A stretch of 64,000 nt of DNA from Saussurea involucrata (GCA_033807775.1 CM066312.1:27625696-27689695); one strand, 5' to 3'. Positions 10,171 to 20,205 are shown, counted from the first letter of the stretch. Translations and numbers: made by a program. The notes: generated by a model from the sequence alone, not told the origin.

Positions 10171-13100
10171 ATGGCATCCTCTCGATATCCAATTCCTACA
10201 CGTTTTGAAGACCTCCGCTTCAACCAATGCAATCACGTTGCCCGCCTTGAATCCGATCCCGCTCATCCCGAGTTCTCTACTATCGCTAAATTTCTGTCTC
10301 GCTCTCCTCTTCTTCATGCCTTCTCATGCAACCCCAGGATGAGCAAAATGCTCATTAGTCAATTCTGGCTATCCTCCGTGTACGATCCCTCCAATGAGGC
10401 CATTCACGCCTCCATCTTCACCAATGCCGAAGGTGATCACGACCTCACTTTTGGGGTCGATGATGTTCGTCTAGCTCTCAAGATCGACGCCTTTTCCGAC
10501 TATGAAGACATGTATTTGGATACCATCCATGAAGACATTGTTCTTACCACCGGTTATGTGCTCGACGACTCCTCCAAAAGCTCCAAAGGCCCCGGTACTC
10601 TTCTTCGCAGCAAAATGGGAGGCATTTGGAATTTCTTCTTCGCTCACGTTATCCATTGCCTCTCACGCAAAACAAGTGGGCATGACCAATCGCCCTCACA
10701 CGTCAACAAACTCGCTCATGCCCTCATCTTCCAAAGGAAAGTTGACTTCGCCCAATATTTCTTCTCAGAGCTTGTCGAGGTCATCAAAACTCCCAAGAAG
10801 TGTTACGTTGCTTTTCCCCGCTTCATCTCCATGATCTTACAACACAAGCTTTCCAAAGCTTTGGAAACCGATCGCCGCTCTTCCTCGCCCCGGTTCTCGT
10901 ATGAATGGTCATCTCCCGTTGTGGGCACCAAAACCCTCAACGTCAAGCCGCTCGCCACCGATCGCCCATTACGCCCAGGTATGATTTCCTTCGCTCTATC
11001 TCCCGAACTTCGTTGGGGTGACGCGGAAATTCCCGGGTTTCGCCACCTGGAAATTCCCGAGGTCACTCCAAATGTTGTGGTCCCTTCTCCCCGGTCCCGA
11101 GTGACGTCGGGTGGCACTCAAAAGAAACGACAAAAGGCCACCGGCACCTCCGCTCCCGCTTCTCGAACCACGTCACCGAGAGATCCCTCGGAGACTTCCC
11201 CGGTTCACACCCCTTCTCACAAGCGGAGGCACTCACCCTCCCCTTCGGGATCTCTTCCAAAGAGGTCTCGGAAACCATCGGCCCAACCGACTCATCCAAC
11301 CGTCGATTCTCCAAAATCGCCGGTTGTTGAACTTCATCCCTCCGGGCCAAGGGTACCCGCTACACACCCCACCGTCTCCTCTGTTGCCTCTCGAAAGGCC
11401 TCAGTTACATTTCAGGAGAACCCCCCACATACCTCCCCACTCGACTCCTTGGGTGGTGGGGATGACCTCGAGATCTCTCCGCTCGAGGGTTCTGACTTCA
11501 CACTACACAGCTTTACACCCGATCAGTTTTCGATCGAAGACATTGCACAACCCTCTAAGGGTTCCCCCCCAATTGCACCCTTTGATTTTTTTGATTTTCT
11601 TTTAGCGGACACTGGTTCTCCCCAAACCATCCCGTCCACCGAAGAACATCACACCGAGTCTCCCTCGTCCTCGCAACAATCACCCCCCCGATCCCCTACT
11701 CCCCCCCGATCATCTGCTCCCCCCCGAATGCTACAAACCGACGACTTGGTGCCTTACCTCCATATTCCCATTCCCGAGCCTGACCCCCACCGACTACTCT
11801 TCCAGTTTCCCGAAATCGGTGGCCACACTTCCCCGCACATTGACCGCACCTCTACCTTTCTTAAATCTACCATCACCTTAATCTCCCAAGCCAATTCCCG
11901 CATCTCTACCCTCGAGTCCCAGCTACCGCATCTTCTTCTTGATGCCATCACCGAAGCCCTACGGCCCATTCAAGAAAAATTATCTGCCCTTTCTACCACA
12001 GTGGAGTCCCTCTCCAAACCTTCCACCGACTCACCCAGTCCTGAACGTTCCCAGTGGGAAATGGATCTCGGTGATTTTGCCTTGGTTCCCCATACCACCG
12101 AAACGAGTCTGGCCTTCCTACACTCCAAGTTTGATAAGGCCTTCTATGAGTTAGGTTTCAAGTTGCCGGCTGTTCCTGAGGGGGAGAAAACCACGGCTCC
12201 ACCGAAACTTCCATCCATAAAGAAACTTTCCAGTAACCAGCCTCCACCGAAACCCTCTCCACCGAAACCATCCTCATCACCGAAACCCTCTCCACCGAAA
12301 CCATCCTCACCACCGAAACCATCCTCATCACCGAAACCTTTTTCTCCACCGAAACCCTCTTCTCCACCGAAACATGTCTCACTCTCACCGACCAATACTG
12401 GCTCCACCGAAGCTCTTGACCTTAATGCATCAGTTGAGGGGGAGCAGTCCAGCAATGCTTCCGAAGACAAAGGGAAAAGAATTCTTTCGGCCGAAGAATT
12501 GGCCAGAGAAGCAAAGAAGAAAAAGGATCTGACAAAATATGGGGCTCGACCGAAGGACGCTGAAACTCTCAAACTCAAGCCTGCTTCTCAACCAATCACC
12601 ACCGAACTTGGCCTCTCTGCTCAAGAAATTGAGGAAGCAAGAATAGCTCAAATCGACTTAGACAAATCCAGAGATCTTTCTCTCAAAGCTGCCACAGAAG
12701 AAGCTTCAAAAGTCAAGTCCACCGATGCCATCCAAACACAGAAATCGGTGCTCAGTGCCTTGGAACAACAAAAGAATGAAGAAATTAATTGGTACAAAAA
12801 GACCATGCACCACCGGAGCTATAGGTCACAAATTTCTTTAGTAAAGATTGCCACCTCCAAGGCAAATCCTCAAGACATCAGATTGATTATTAACTGGGAA
12901 GATGGTTCTATGAAGAGTGTGAAAGAAAGCCATCTCCAACTCTTCGGTCTCTCGGAATGGTATGAAATCACTCAACACCTCGTCAGGAGTCCAAATCCAA
13001 GGAAAGACATCTTTGTCAAATACATTGATGGTCTAATGAATAAGATGAAGGAGATCAAAAGAAAACATAACATCATTCTCTCCACCGAAGAAAGAGCCAA

Positions 13101-13452
13101 ACTGCTGTCTCTGAAAGAGAAGATCATCCTCCCCAAAGTCAAAAATCCTCCTGACTCAGTCTTCAAGGAAATGGCAAGAGAAGGTAAAATCCCAAATGTA
13201 AGCAATCTTAACCTTACCATTCCCACCTCTGTTCCCTATCCTACCACAACCTTGAGCCTCTCACCAATACCAGGATTATTCTTCAACGACGGTCTCGGTC
13301 GTCGGGCATTCTTCAGATTTGCCCAGATGTCCATAGCCGATACCATATTTCTGGAAGGCATTCACAACCTCTTTCCGAACATCCCCGAAGCTCAACCGTT
13401 CTATAGAAACTTACTGGATGAAATCAAGCGCCGTAAAACCTCAAAGAAGTAA
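10171..13452 (+). CDS. ORF3 of element A, 1093-aa protein in the env-like position
   Basis: This ORF lies after pol, where some Sireviruses carry an env-like gene. The ATG at 10171 is the first in frame and follows a CT-rich leader. Residues 1-240 are a folded-looking domain with FWLSSVYD, WNFFFAHVIHCLS and YVAFPRFISMILQ stretches, resembling uncharacterised proteins common in plant retrotransposons. Residues about 310-560 are Ser/Pro/Arg-rich and low complexity. A PPKPSPPKPSS repeat (about 690-740) is coded by repeated CCACCGAAACC. The C-terminal third is charged, partly helical, and includes an IINWEDGSMKSV segment. I see no signal peptide, membrane helix or cleavage site, so an envelope role is not supported. 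It is more GC- and CpG-rich than gag-pol, which hints at separate origin. Confidence 0.85.
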   Translation: MASSRYPIPTRFEDLRFNQCNHVARLESDPAHPEFSTIAKFLSRSPLLHAFSCNPRMSKMLISQFWLSSVYDPSNEAIHASIFTNAEGDHDLTFGVDDVRLALKIDAFSDYEDMYLDTIHEDIVLTTGYVLDDSSKSSKGPGTLLRSKMGGIWNFFFAHVIHCLSRKTSGHDQSPSHVNKLAHALIFQRKVDFAQYFFSELVEVIKTPKKCYVAFPRFISMILQHKLSKALETDRRSSSPRFSYEWSSPVVGTKTLNVKPLATDRPLRPGMISFALSPELRWGDAEIPGFRHLEIPEVTPNVVVPSPRSRVTSGGTQKKRQKATGTSAPASRTTSPRDPSETSPVHTPSHKRRHSPSPSGSLPKRSRKPSAQPTHPTVDSPKSPVVELHPSGPRVPATHPTVSSVASRKASVTFQENPPHTSPLDSLGGGDDLEISPLEGSDFTLHSFTPDQFSIEDIAQPSKGSPPIAPFDFFDFLLADTGSPQTIPSTEEHHTESPSSSQQSPPRSPTPPRSSAPPRMLQTDDLVPYLHIPIPEPDPHRLLFQFPEIGGHTSPHIDRTSTFLKSTITLISQANSRISTLESQLPHLLLDAITEALRPIQEKLSALSTTVESLSKPSTDSPSPERSQWEMDLGDFALVPHTTETSLAFLHSKFDKAFYELGFKLPAVPEGEKTTAPPKLPSIKKLSSNQPPPKPSPPKPSSSPKPSPPKPSSPPKPSSSPKPFSPPKPSSPPKHVSLSPTNTGSTEALDLNASVEGEQSSNASEDKGKRILSAEELAREAKKKKDLTKYGARPKDAETLKLKPASQPITTELGLSAQEIEEARIAQIDLDKSRDLSLKAATEEASKVKSTDAIQTQKSVLSALEQQKNEEINWYKKTMHHRSYRSQISLVKIATSKANPQDIRLIINWEDGSMKSVKESHLQLFGLSEWYEITQHLVRSPNPRKDIFVKYIDGLMNKMKEIKRKHNIILSTEERAKLLSLKEKIILPKVKNPPDSVFKEMAREGKIPNVSNLNLTIPTSVPYPTTTLSLSPIPGLFFNDGLGRRAFFRFAQMSIADTIFLEGIHNLFPNIPEAQPFYRNLLDEIKRRKTSKK

Positions 13453-13753
13453 GTTCTCTCCATTTAGTACTTGTAAAAGTTAATTTCTCTTTTTGTAAAA
13501 ATTGTACGAGAACTTATCTTAATACAAGTATCTCTATTTGAATTTTATTTCCGTACATACTTCATTTTTTTTTGTTCCCTGTAAATACTGTACATAGTAT
13601 ACATACACATACAAAAGAAAAAGGTCAAAAAGATCAAAAAGAATGGTCTATGTGAAAAGAACCCAAAAGAGTAAAAAGGGTCAAAAACGCACTTGCTTTT
13701 ATTTACTCTTGAATATTCTAAGATAAGGAGCTCAAATTCAAATAGGGGGAGAT
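13453..13753 (+). other. 3' untranslated part and polypurine tracts of element A
   Basis: A terminal tract AATAGGGGGAGAT directly abuts the 3' LTR (13741-13753) and would prime plus-strand synthesis. About 13612-13686 holds several A/G-rich tracts (such as AAAAAGGTCAAAAAGATC and AAGAGTAAAAAGGGTC). Multiple polypurine tracts upstream of the 3' LTR are a known Sirevirus trait. Confidence 0.75.
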
Positions 13754-14865
13754 TGTTGGGTCACCAAGGATTTGAAATTGACTCACCAATGTTTTCCCTA
13801 AAACTCCTACTTAGAATATTTTAGTTCAGTTCTTTGAATGACTTGTACAAGATAGCAAATGTTCGGTGAAGTCGAAGATCAACCGAAACCAAGCTTGAAG
13901 ACTCTCTACTTGTGGAAAATAGAAGACTCTCGGCAACTTTCAAACAAGTCATCACCACCGAAATCCCTTGACATTTCGGTGGCCTTCTCTCCACCGAAGT
14001 TATAGGACATCTTCGGTGGCCTTCTCCCACCGATGACCCTTTCGGTGCTCCTCTCACCACCGAAATATACATGTAACTTCGGTGGCCCTCTCACCACCGA
14101 AATATACATGTAACTTCGGTGGTCCTCTCACCACCGAAATATACATGTAACTTCGGTGGTCCTCTCACCACCGAAGTATACTTGTAATTTCGGTGGTCCT
14201 CTCACCACCGAAACATGCTCGTAATTTCGGTGGACTAGTTACCACCGAATCCTGCTTGCAACTTCGGTGGACTAGTCTTCTTTCCACCGAAGACTTGTCA
14301 AATCTCGGTGGAAACCACTTCGGTGCTAAAGGCTCAAGACAGAAGATCATTTATTATGGGACAATATCCTCCAGCAGAGAAAAGTGACAGTTTGTCTTTT
14401 TATCCACCTTCAGCTAAGGTCCCTATTATCTGCTCAAGCTACTCTGTCTGCACCTAGTGAAAAGTGACAAGGACTTCACAGTTCTCCTGAAGTCAACATT
14501 ATCAGCATATGTGAAGATGACAAGTGTCCCAAGCATTTAATGCTTGGGCACTCCTTGGCACTATAAAAGGAGAAGTGCTCTTCATGCAATTCTCACGCTT
14601 TAAAAAAAATTCTCTCAGTGCAAGAAACCTTCTTTTAAGCCTTAAAACTCAATAGCTTTGCTCTTAGTGTTCTTAGTTGTTTTGTTGTATACTTTGTGTA
14701 AGATTGTTAGAATAGTTTATCTGTTCTTTTCCGCAACAATCTTAAGTTTTCTGTGTGTAATTCTTTTGAAAGTTTTTCAAATATAAGAATTAAAATTGTG
14801 AAATTTTTGTGTATTGTATTCAACCCCCCCTTCTACAATACTTGTTAAGCCATCTGGGACTAACA
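13754..14865 (+). repeat. 3' LTR of element A
   Basis: It is 1112 bp, begins TGTTGGGTCACC and ends GGGACTAACA. It matched the 5' LTR throughout on reading. It is followed at once by the second GGTTA target copy and then by flank that continues the pre-insertion sequence. Confidence 0.97.
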
Positions 14866-15145
14866 GGTTACGATGATGAATAATGCCTTACGACGTTGAA
14901 AAAAGTGTTGAAAAAGGTGATGTCGAGTTACGGACTCATGATGTCGAGGTGTGGTACACATTTGAACTTACATTAATATTCTTAATGAATATACACCATA
15001 TATAACATTTTATGTAAAAACACGGTTAAAACAAAAAAAAACAGTATCGAGATGGATGTCATATCGAAGTGCACGAAATTCTCGTTTTTTATGTAATTTG
15101 TTTGATTAAAATATTAGAAAATTTTCAGATTATTTATTTTAAAAT

Positions 15146-15408
15146 GGGAAATTAATTAAAATACCCTAAGTTTGACAATCACTTACCAAAATGCCACAAA
15201 TCTCTCCCATCTTACAAAAATGCCACAAAAATCCGCGGTGGGCCCCGCGATCGCGGGCCCCAGGCCACGTGTCACCAAACTTTGCCCACTTTGCCCGCGT
15301 CGGTCCCTCAAGAATGCCCGCGGTCCAGCTTTCCCCCCTCAAGAATGCCTGTGTTGGCAGTTTTGGTCCCTGCCCGCGTTGGGCCCCCGCGATCGCGGGC
15401 TAACCCGC
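15146..15408 (+). repeat. Left terminal inverted repeat of the MULE
   Basis: About 263 bp match the reverse complement of 22473-22736 at roughly 85 percent by eye, including the long GC-rich part. It contains two copies of the 14-bp palindrome CCCGCGATCGCGGG (15244-15257 and 15386-15399). Confidence 0.9.
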
Positions 15409-15660
15409 TACTTTTCGAATTTACAGTTTGGTCCATGAAGTTTGTTGCAAATTTAAAAAAACATTAATGGTCCCTATAGTTTTTAGGTTATCATTTTATG
15501 TGGTTTTTAGTGTATTGTTTCCTTTCCATTTTAATGTTTTTAATATAAAAATTCACTTAAGTTATGTAACAAGGAAATTAATTAACAACATCATATAAAA
15601 ATTATTGCAAATCATCTTTCCAACCAAAACGGATACAGTGCATGTAAACAAAGAAATCTA

Positions 15661-16191
15661 TCACTGGAAGGCGTCCTGGAGTCCTGTGATCAAGTTAACC
15701 TTTTCCTTGATCACGTCCTCCATTCCTATGTAGTCCGATTCGAGTTCTTCTAGTTCCTCTTCAGCTTCCTTAATCTCTCGTTGCAGCTGCCGAACGTGAG
15801 CCCTAGTCATGGCCAGTTCTCGTTTCTTCTCCGCTAGATACTCCATTTTCCCCTGCTGAATCCCCCTGTTATGGTTCCACATACCCTTTACCTTTTTGAT
15901 ATCGGCGTTCACCTCATCAATGGCTTTTTGCACTGCGGGAGTAATTCGTTGACTTTGTCGAAGACCCGTCGGCATAAAATCATACATTGGTGTGGTTCTC
16001 ATGCCATTATCGAAGTAGTAATTGTCGGATGCCATCTCCCAGTCTGCTTCCTCCTCAGGCGTGAATGGAAAATTGGCTGCAGTTCGCCCACAGTTTGTCC
16101 ACTCCTCGTCTGTTTCCGGTACCTTCCAGGTACTCCGGCGAGCTCCGTCGTTCAGTGGTTGGTAGGCTCCCGAACGTGAAGTTCCAGCCAC
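15661..16191 (-). CDS. Coiled-coil protein of unknown function within the MULE (start uncertain)
   Basis: This 176-codon frame begins with GTG, not ATG. The same frame is open a little further upstream but meets TAA before any ATG, while an ATG at about 16233 lies in another frame. It may be a 3' exon or a frameshifted gene. Residues about 30-55 (WKVPETDEEWTNCGRTAANF) look like a conserved motif. Residues about 95-165 are a strong acidic coiled coil (RQLQREIKEAEEELEELES). It lies downstream of the Ulp1 gene on the same strand. I do not recognise a family. Position suggests a second MULE-borne gene or transposition accessory protein, but that is inference. Confidence 0.5.
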   Translation of the reverse strand: MAGTSRSGAYQPLNDGARRSTWKVPETDEEWTNCGRTAANFPFTPEEEADWEMASDNYYFDNGMRTTPMYDFMPTGLRQSQRITPAVQKAIDEVNADIKKVKGMWNHNRGIQQGKMEYLAEKKRELAMTRAHVRQLQREIKEAEEELEELESDYIGMEDVIKEKVNLITGLQDAFQ

Positions 16192-16261
16192 ATTCGCCGA
16201 CCTGTTCCCCCTTGATCTTGAACCTCCATAGTGTTAAGAAAAGCGAGAGTGTGTTTGTATA

Positions 16262-16905
16262 AAAGATAGATAGGAAGTTGTGATTCGTCTGAATAGTTCA
16301 CTGCAAGATTCGTTTGAAAAGAGCCTGTAAGATTCGACTGAAAAAGTAACTGCAATATTCGTCTGCTCTTGAATAAAGGTCTTTAAGTAGTCAAACATAG
16401 TAATTAATGAGAATTTAGATCAGATTTATATGGTACTGTCAAATGCAAGTTTCTATAATATAGATACTGTTCTACATTACATGATACCAATTTTTGCATC
16501 ATATGAATCACTTCCAGACAACAAGAACCAATACACCAATAATCAAGAAATAAATGCTTGTTCATCCAATAATCTCCGTATTAGGATTATCGCAAGTTTC
16601 ATAAACCTACTTACTAGGTGTTGGAAATATGGGTTTTACTAAACTTTGGACGCATTTAAATTTATATATATATGTGTTATATATAACTAACTTTTAGTAG
16701 GTTTATGTTCTCCTATATGAGAGCTTCGAAATGATATATAATGCGTCCAAAATGGAGTATGTGTGAAAGAGATATCGATACTCAAAGTTGAGTAAATGGA
16801 TGAAATTAGCAAAAACCAAATGAAGTAAACAGTAAGTCAATCACAATACTTTAACAAAATAAGTTAATACTAAAAATAACAATTATTTAATGTGACATAA
16901 ACAAC
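16262..16905. other. MULE interior between the two genes, nothing recognised
   Basis: This is AT-rich sequence without a supported frame, RNA gene or repeat. It may hold the 3' UTR of the Ulp1 gene and the promoter of the coiled-coil frame. Confidence 0.4.
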
Positions 16906-17313
16906 CTAACGTGGCCCTATTTGACAATGCTCATAAATGGACTCCGCCATATGTATGCGAAAATCTTTGGCAACATCCCCGGCCTCGTCGGGGTGTACCC
17001 ATACCTCATTGTTATTTATCAACATTTGGGCATTACAGCATACCCAGACACCGCAATCCGCATTTATCCCGGCCTGCTGGGGTTCATTCTTGGCGAACTT
17101 ATAGCGAAAGACACCTGTCATATCGCGACGTCTATCATCCTTGACCCGACAAAAGAAGTCAAATAGCACAGCTTTAAACTTTGTCATCTGCTCTTCTAAT
17201 TGCTGTCTGAAGAGACTGGCACTGTCGCTATCATATATGGTCATGGTCATAGCGTCAAGTTCAAACACTCCAAGCAGCCAATGTTGGGGATTAATGCATA
17301 TAGGGATGTACAC
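16906..17313 (-). CDS. Ulp1 (peptidase C48) catalytic exon
   Basis: This is the last coding exon. The acceptor TTTCAG is at 17314-17315 and the stop TAG at 16906-16908. The Ulp1 triad is visible: His in PQHWLLGVFE, Asp in TIYDSDS, Cys in NADCGVWVC. Spacing is normal for the family. Ulp1 peptidases cleave SUMO precursors or conjugates; whether this copy does is unknown. The preceding exon (17392-17562) supplies the usual upstream motif HIDCWVSLLQRHRG and joins in phase. Confidence 0.85.
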   Translation of the reverse strand: MYIPICINPQHWLLGVFELDAMTMTIYDSDSASLFRQQLEEQMTKFKAVLFDFFCRVKDDRRRDMTGVFRYKFAKNEPQQAGINADCGVWVCCNAQMLINNNEVWVHPDEAGDVAKDFRIHMAESIYEHCQIGPR

Positions 17314-17391
17314 CTGAAATATTACAATATTAGACAACTTAGTTAGCAACAAAACATGTTAAATAAAATAAGAGTAAAACGATTTACATAC

Positions 17392-17562
17392 CACATCGAG
17401 GAGAGCCCAAGAGGTCCCTTCCAAGCCATTGCATGATCTAACCACGGAGGCGGGACCTAGATGCTCAATCAACAAGTAATGAAAGAACATACTGAACATC
17501 ATGGTCCACCTCGTGTCTGTTCCACGATGTCTTTGCAACAGCGAGACCCAACAATCGATGTG
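17392..17562 (-). CDS. Ulp1 upstream exon with the HIDCW motif
   Basis: This exon has 57 codons, the acceptor TATAG before CAC, and the donor GTATGT after GTG. The HID(C)W motif is the start of the Ulp1 fold. Just before the intron, a VSDW-like string that normally precedes it is found in a different frame of 17625-17660. A small indel has therefore probably broken the junction. Confidence 0.7.
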
Positions 17563-17987
17563 CTATACATAAAAAATAGATGGTTAGACATGTAATTTTA
17601 TACATAAAAAATAGATGGTTATACCAGTCCGACACATCCTCAATATTTCCGATGCCGGTTGAGGCTCCGGTGAAGACACCTTTCCCTTTTTCTTTCCTCC
17701 CTTCTTTCCCCCCGCTTTCTTTGCTTGCTTTTTAGCGGCCGGTGGTGTCGTAGATCCTTGTTGGCCAAACGGGTGACGAAACCATTGTGAAATTTTATGC
17801 GACCGCTTTTGAGGGAGCGGGGTCACCTGTGGTGGTGGATCTACAACCTCCATCGGGTCATCTTCCGGCTCCGAGAAGTGATCCTGGATAATAGGAGACC
17901 CCATCGTCTGAAAATTAAGTTATTAGATGTTTTAAGTACAATTTAGGAAATGTTCACAATTAAACCAAAACTACCAAAATAACTTAC

Positions 17988-18719
17988 AGTATGCATTTCC
18001 GGCCTGTAATAGTCTCCGGCCGAACCGCCAAAGATGTCCGTGATTGCTGTGGTGGCGAACGGCGGCATCTGCGAGGTGTATGCCCCCGACATCCCGGCCT
18101 GCGTGACATTGATCATTAAAATAGTTACAAAATTAGGAACAAACATATAACTATAATGGTTACTCAGTGTCACTTACACTCTCCGGGATAGTAGAATAGG
18201 ATGTGGTGGCGAACGTCGTTTGGGACATCCCGGCCCCCGACATCCCGGCCTGCGTGACATTGATCATTATAAGAGTTACAAACTTAGGAACAAACATATA
18301 ACTATAATGGTTACTCAGTGTCACTTACACTCTCCGGGATAGTAGAATAGGATGTGGTGGCGAACGTCGTTTGGGACATCCCGACCCCTGATATCCCGGC
18401 CTGCGTGACATTGATCATTATAAGAGTTACAAACTTAGGAACAAACATATAACTATAATGGTTACTCAGTGTCACTTACACTCTCTGGGATAGTAGAATA
18501 GGATGTGGTGGCGAACGTCGTTTAGGACATCCCGGCCCCCGACATCCCGGCCTGCGTGACATTGATCATTATAAGAGTTACAAACTTAGAACAAACATAT
18601 AACTATAATGGTTACTCAGTGTCACTTACATTTTCAGGGAATGCCGGATAGGATGTGGTGGCAAACGTCGCCTGTGCCCCCTGTCCGAACGGAGCGGGGA
18701 TCGGTGTCGTACTCGACAG
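17988..18719 (-). repeat. Tandem exon+intron array, 151-bp unit
   Basis: Three 72-nt exons (18480-18551, 18329-18400, 18178-18249) are separated by nearly identical 79-nt introns. Each intron has donor GTAAGTGACACTG and acceptor GTCACGCAG. The period is exactly 151 bp, with one 1-nt loss in the first intron. Diverged relatives flank the set: 18630-18719 (90 nt) and 17988-18098 (111 nt). Each 72-nt exon encodes 24 residues beginning AGMSGAGMS and is phase 0 at both ends, so copies can be gained, lost or skipped without changing frame. The first transcribed copy has a TAA at 18522-18524. Confidence 0.88.
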
Positions 18720-18794
18720 CTAAAACAAATTTAGAACGTAATATTAATATACAAACTAAATAAATGTGGCCAACAAATTAAGTTAAACACTAAC

Positions 18795-19190
18795 ATGGAC
18801 AGCGCTAAACTGTCTGTAGACTCCCTCCAGAAACTCTACACGTGACTCTAGCGGCCCGTGGACGTAGTCCCACAGGTACTCATGACAGCCACGATGTGGC
18901 CCGTAGGAAGGGGCCGCCTGATATGGATCGTAAGGGGGCGACTGGTAGGAGGAGGAAGGGGGCCGCGGATAGGAGGAGGAAGGGGGCGGCGGATAGGAGA
19001 AGGAAGGGGGTTGCTGATATCCACCGGCAGGGGGCCTATCGTTGTCTTCCTCATCTTCGTGAGATGTGGAAGGAGAGGGACGTCGAGCCCTTGCCGCCTC
19101 TGCGTCAATAAAGGCCACGCTGTCTCTGTACCAATCCGTGTCCATCTCGTCGGTAGTAGGCTCAAGGCGAGCGAAAGGCAAGAGTGGCAG
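18795..19190 (-). CDS. Pro/Tyr-rich linker exon of the Ulp1 gene
   Basis: The exon has 132 codons between acceptor TTTAG (19191-19192) and donor GTTAGT (18789-18794), phase 0 at both ends. An acidic segment (HEDEEDND) is followed by repeats of the type SYPPPPSS, coded by a GGAGGAAGGGGG-type microrepeat on the plus strand, and then a short aromatic-rich end. It probably forms a flexible linker between DUF1985 and the protease. Confidence 0.65.
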
Positions 19191-19323
19191 CTAAATATAT
19201 GATAAAACATAAAAAAAAATTTAATAAGCGGGACTAACGTATGCAAATTGTAAACATAGTAAAAGAACTTGCATGTCTAGATTCATTGAAGAACAGAACC
19301 CAAAGCGACCTACTTAGGGTAAC

Positions 19324-20179
19324 ACACTTGTCCCAACGGGTTCCCCTAAGTACTCGGTCGTCGCGCTTGACGAAATATCGGATTGATGCGGGAAACATCT
19401 CCAAAATCCATATCTGGAATTAGACAAGAAGAGCAAGTACGTAAAAAGAAAAGCCAAACAGTTTGTATGTATTATTAACAATTGTTATCCTACGTATCTA
19501 ACCTTGAAGGCGTATGTAAAACCACAAAGGTTCATCTTTCCATGTCGATCGGAGTCGCGTATGCTTATGGCTCGGTGCAAGATTGAGTAGCAATGTGTCC
19601 AGATATGGCTACCCCACGGGTAGCTGTTAAACAGCTCAAGGTCCTCGACGGCCCTAAGGACCGTCGAGGAAGCATACTGGCTATACTCACGGCCCATGAA
19701 GCCCATATCCACGATCACCACCAAGCATACACGGACAGCATCGGCGTCACTTAGGGCACTAAGGCCCTCTTTCATCATGTCCCGGGCTGCCTTCAGCTTC
19801 AAACGAGATGCTGAAATGCCCCAAACTCTAGGAACGAAGGAGCAGTCTGCTAAGGGAGGAAGGGGGGAGCCTCTCCAAAACGTAGTCTTGTAATTAGACA
19901 GAACTCACGACGCCCAAAATGCAATCGATCGCCGAAGAAATCAAAATGCATCTCCTCCGGCTCAGCGTTGGCGTCCTCGACCTCCAACTGTAGAAACATG
20001 TGTACTAGCGTAGGGTCGCCAGCAGAGTAAGACACATCCATCCATGGCCCGAACGGTGTCCCTCTAAAGATAACCTCAAGGGTATCCGCGCGATCACCTG
20101 ATCCCCTAAAGCGGTTTCTTAAGTCCTCGATGTAGGCAACTTTACACTTTAGCGTCAAGTCGATGTTAAAGAAATCCCT
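19324..20179 (-). CDS. DUF1985 region of the Ulp1 gene (three exons, one stop)
   Basis: Exon 20179-about 19850 shows typical DUF1985 strings: IFRGTPFGPWMDV, HMFLQLEVED, GRREFCLITRLRFGE. It ends at an in-frame TAG (19850-19852). Exon 19810-19503 continues with DADAVRVCLVVIVDMGF and FNSYPWGSHIW. Exon 19413-19324 continues with IWILEMFPASIRYF. DUF1985 is regularly found N-terminal to Ulp1 in plant transposon-borne proteins. No GT donor was found for the first of these exons, so a nonsense plus a frameshift is more likely than an intron there. Confidence 0.75.
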
Positions 20180-20205
20180 CTACATAGTCATTCACAGATG
20201 TTATA

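Larger units (their letters stand above)
2336..14865 (+). mobile_element. Element A: full-length Sirevirus-like Ty1/copia retrotransposon with a third ORF
   Basis: The element has 1112-bp LTRs (2336-3447, 13754-14865) that I found identical on reading. It has an initiator-Met primer binding site, gag, pol in the copia order (protease, integrase, RT, RNase H), a third long ORF, a polypurine tract and a perfect GGTTA target duplication. Features known for the Sirevirus/SIRE lineage are a large gag with two zinc knuckles, an extra ORF after pol, dyad repeats in the LTR, and repeated purine tracts before the 3' LTR. The 12.5-kb length also fits. Identical LTRs imply very recent insertion. One premature stop lies in RNase H, so this copy probably needs help in trans or suppression. 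The lineage call rests on protein motifs and layout, not on a tree. Confidence 0.95.

Noticed and set aside
15137..15145. TTTTAAAAT as certain proof of a Mutator target duplication
   Set aside because: It matches as a 9-bp direct repeat, but TTTTAAAA is self-complementary and could be an extension of the inverted repeat. I use it only as supporting evidence.
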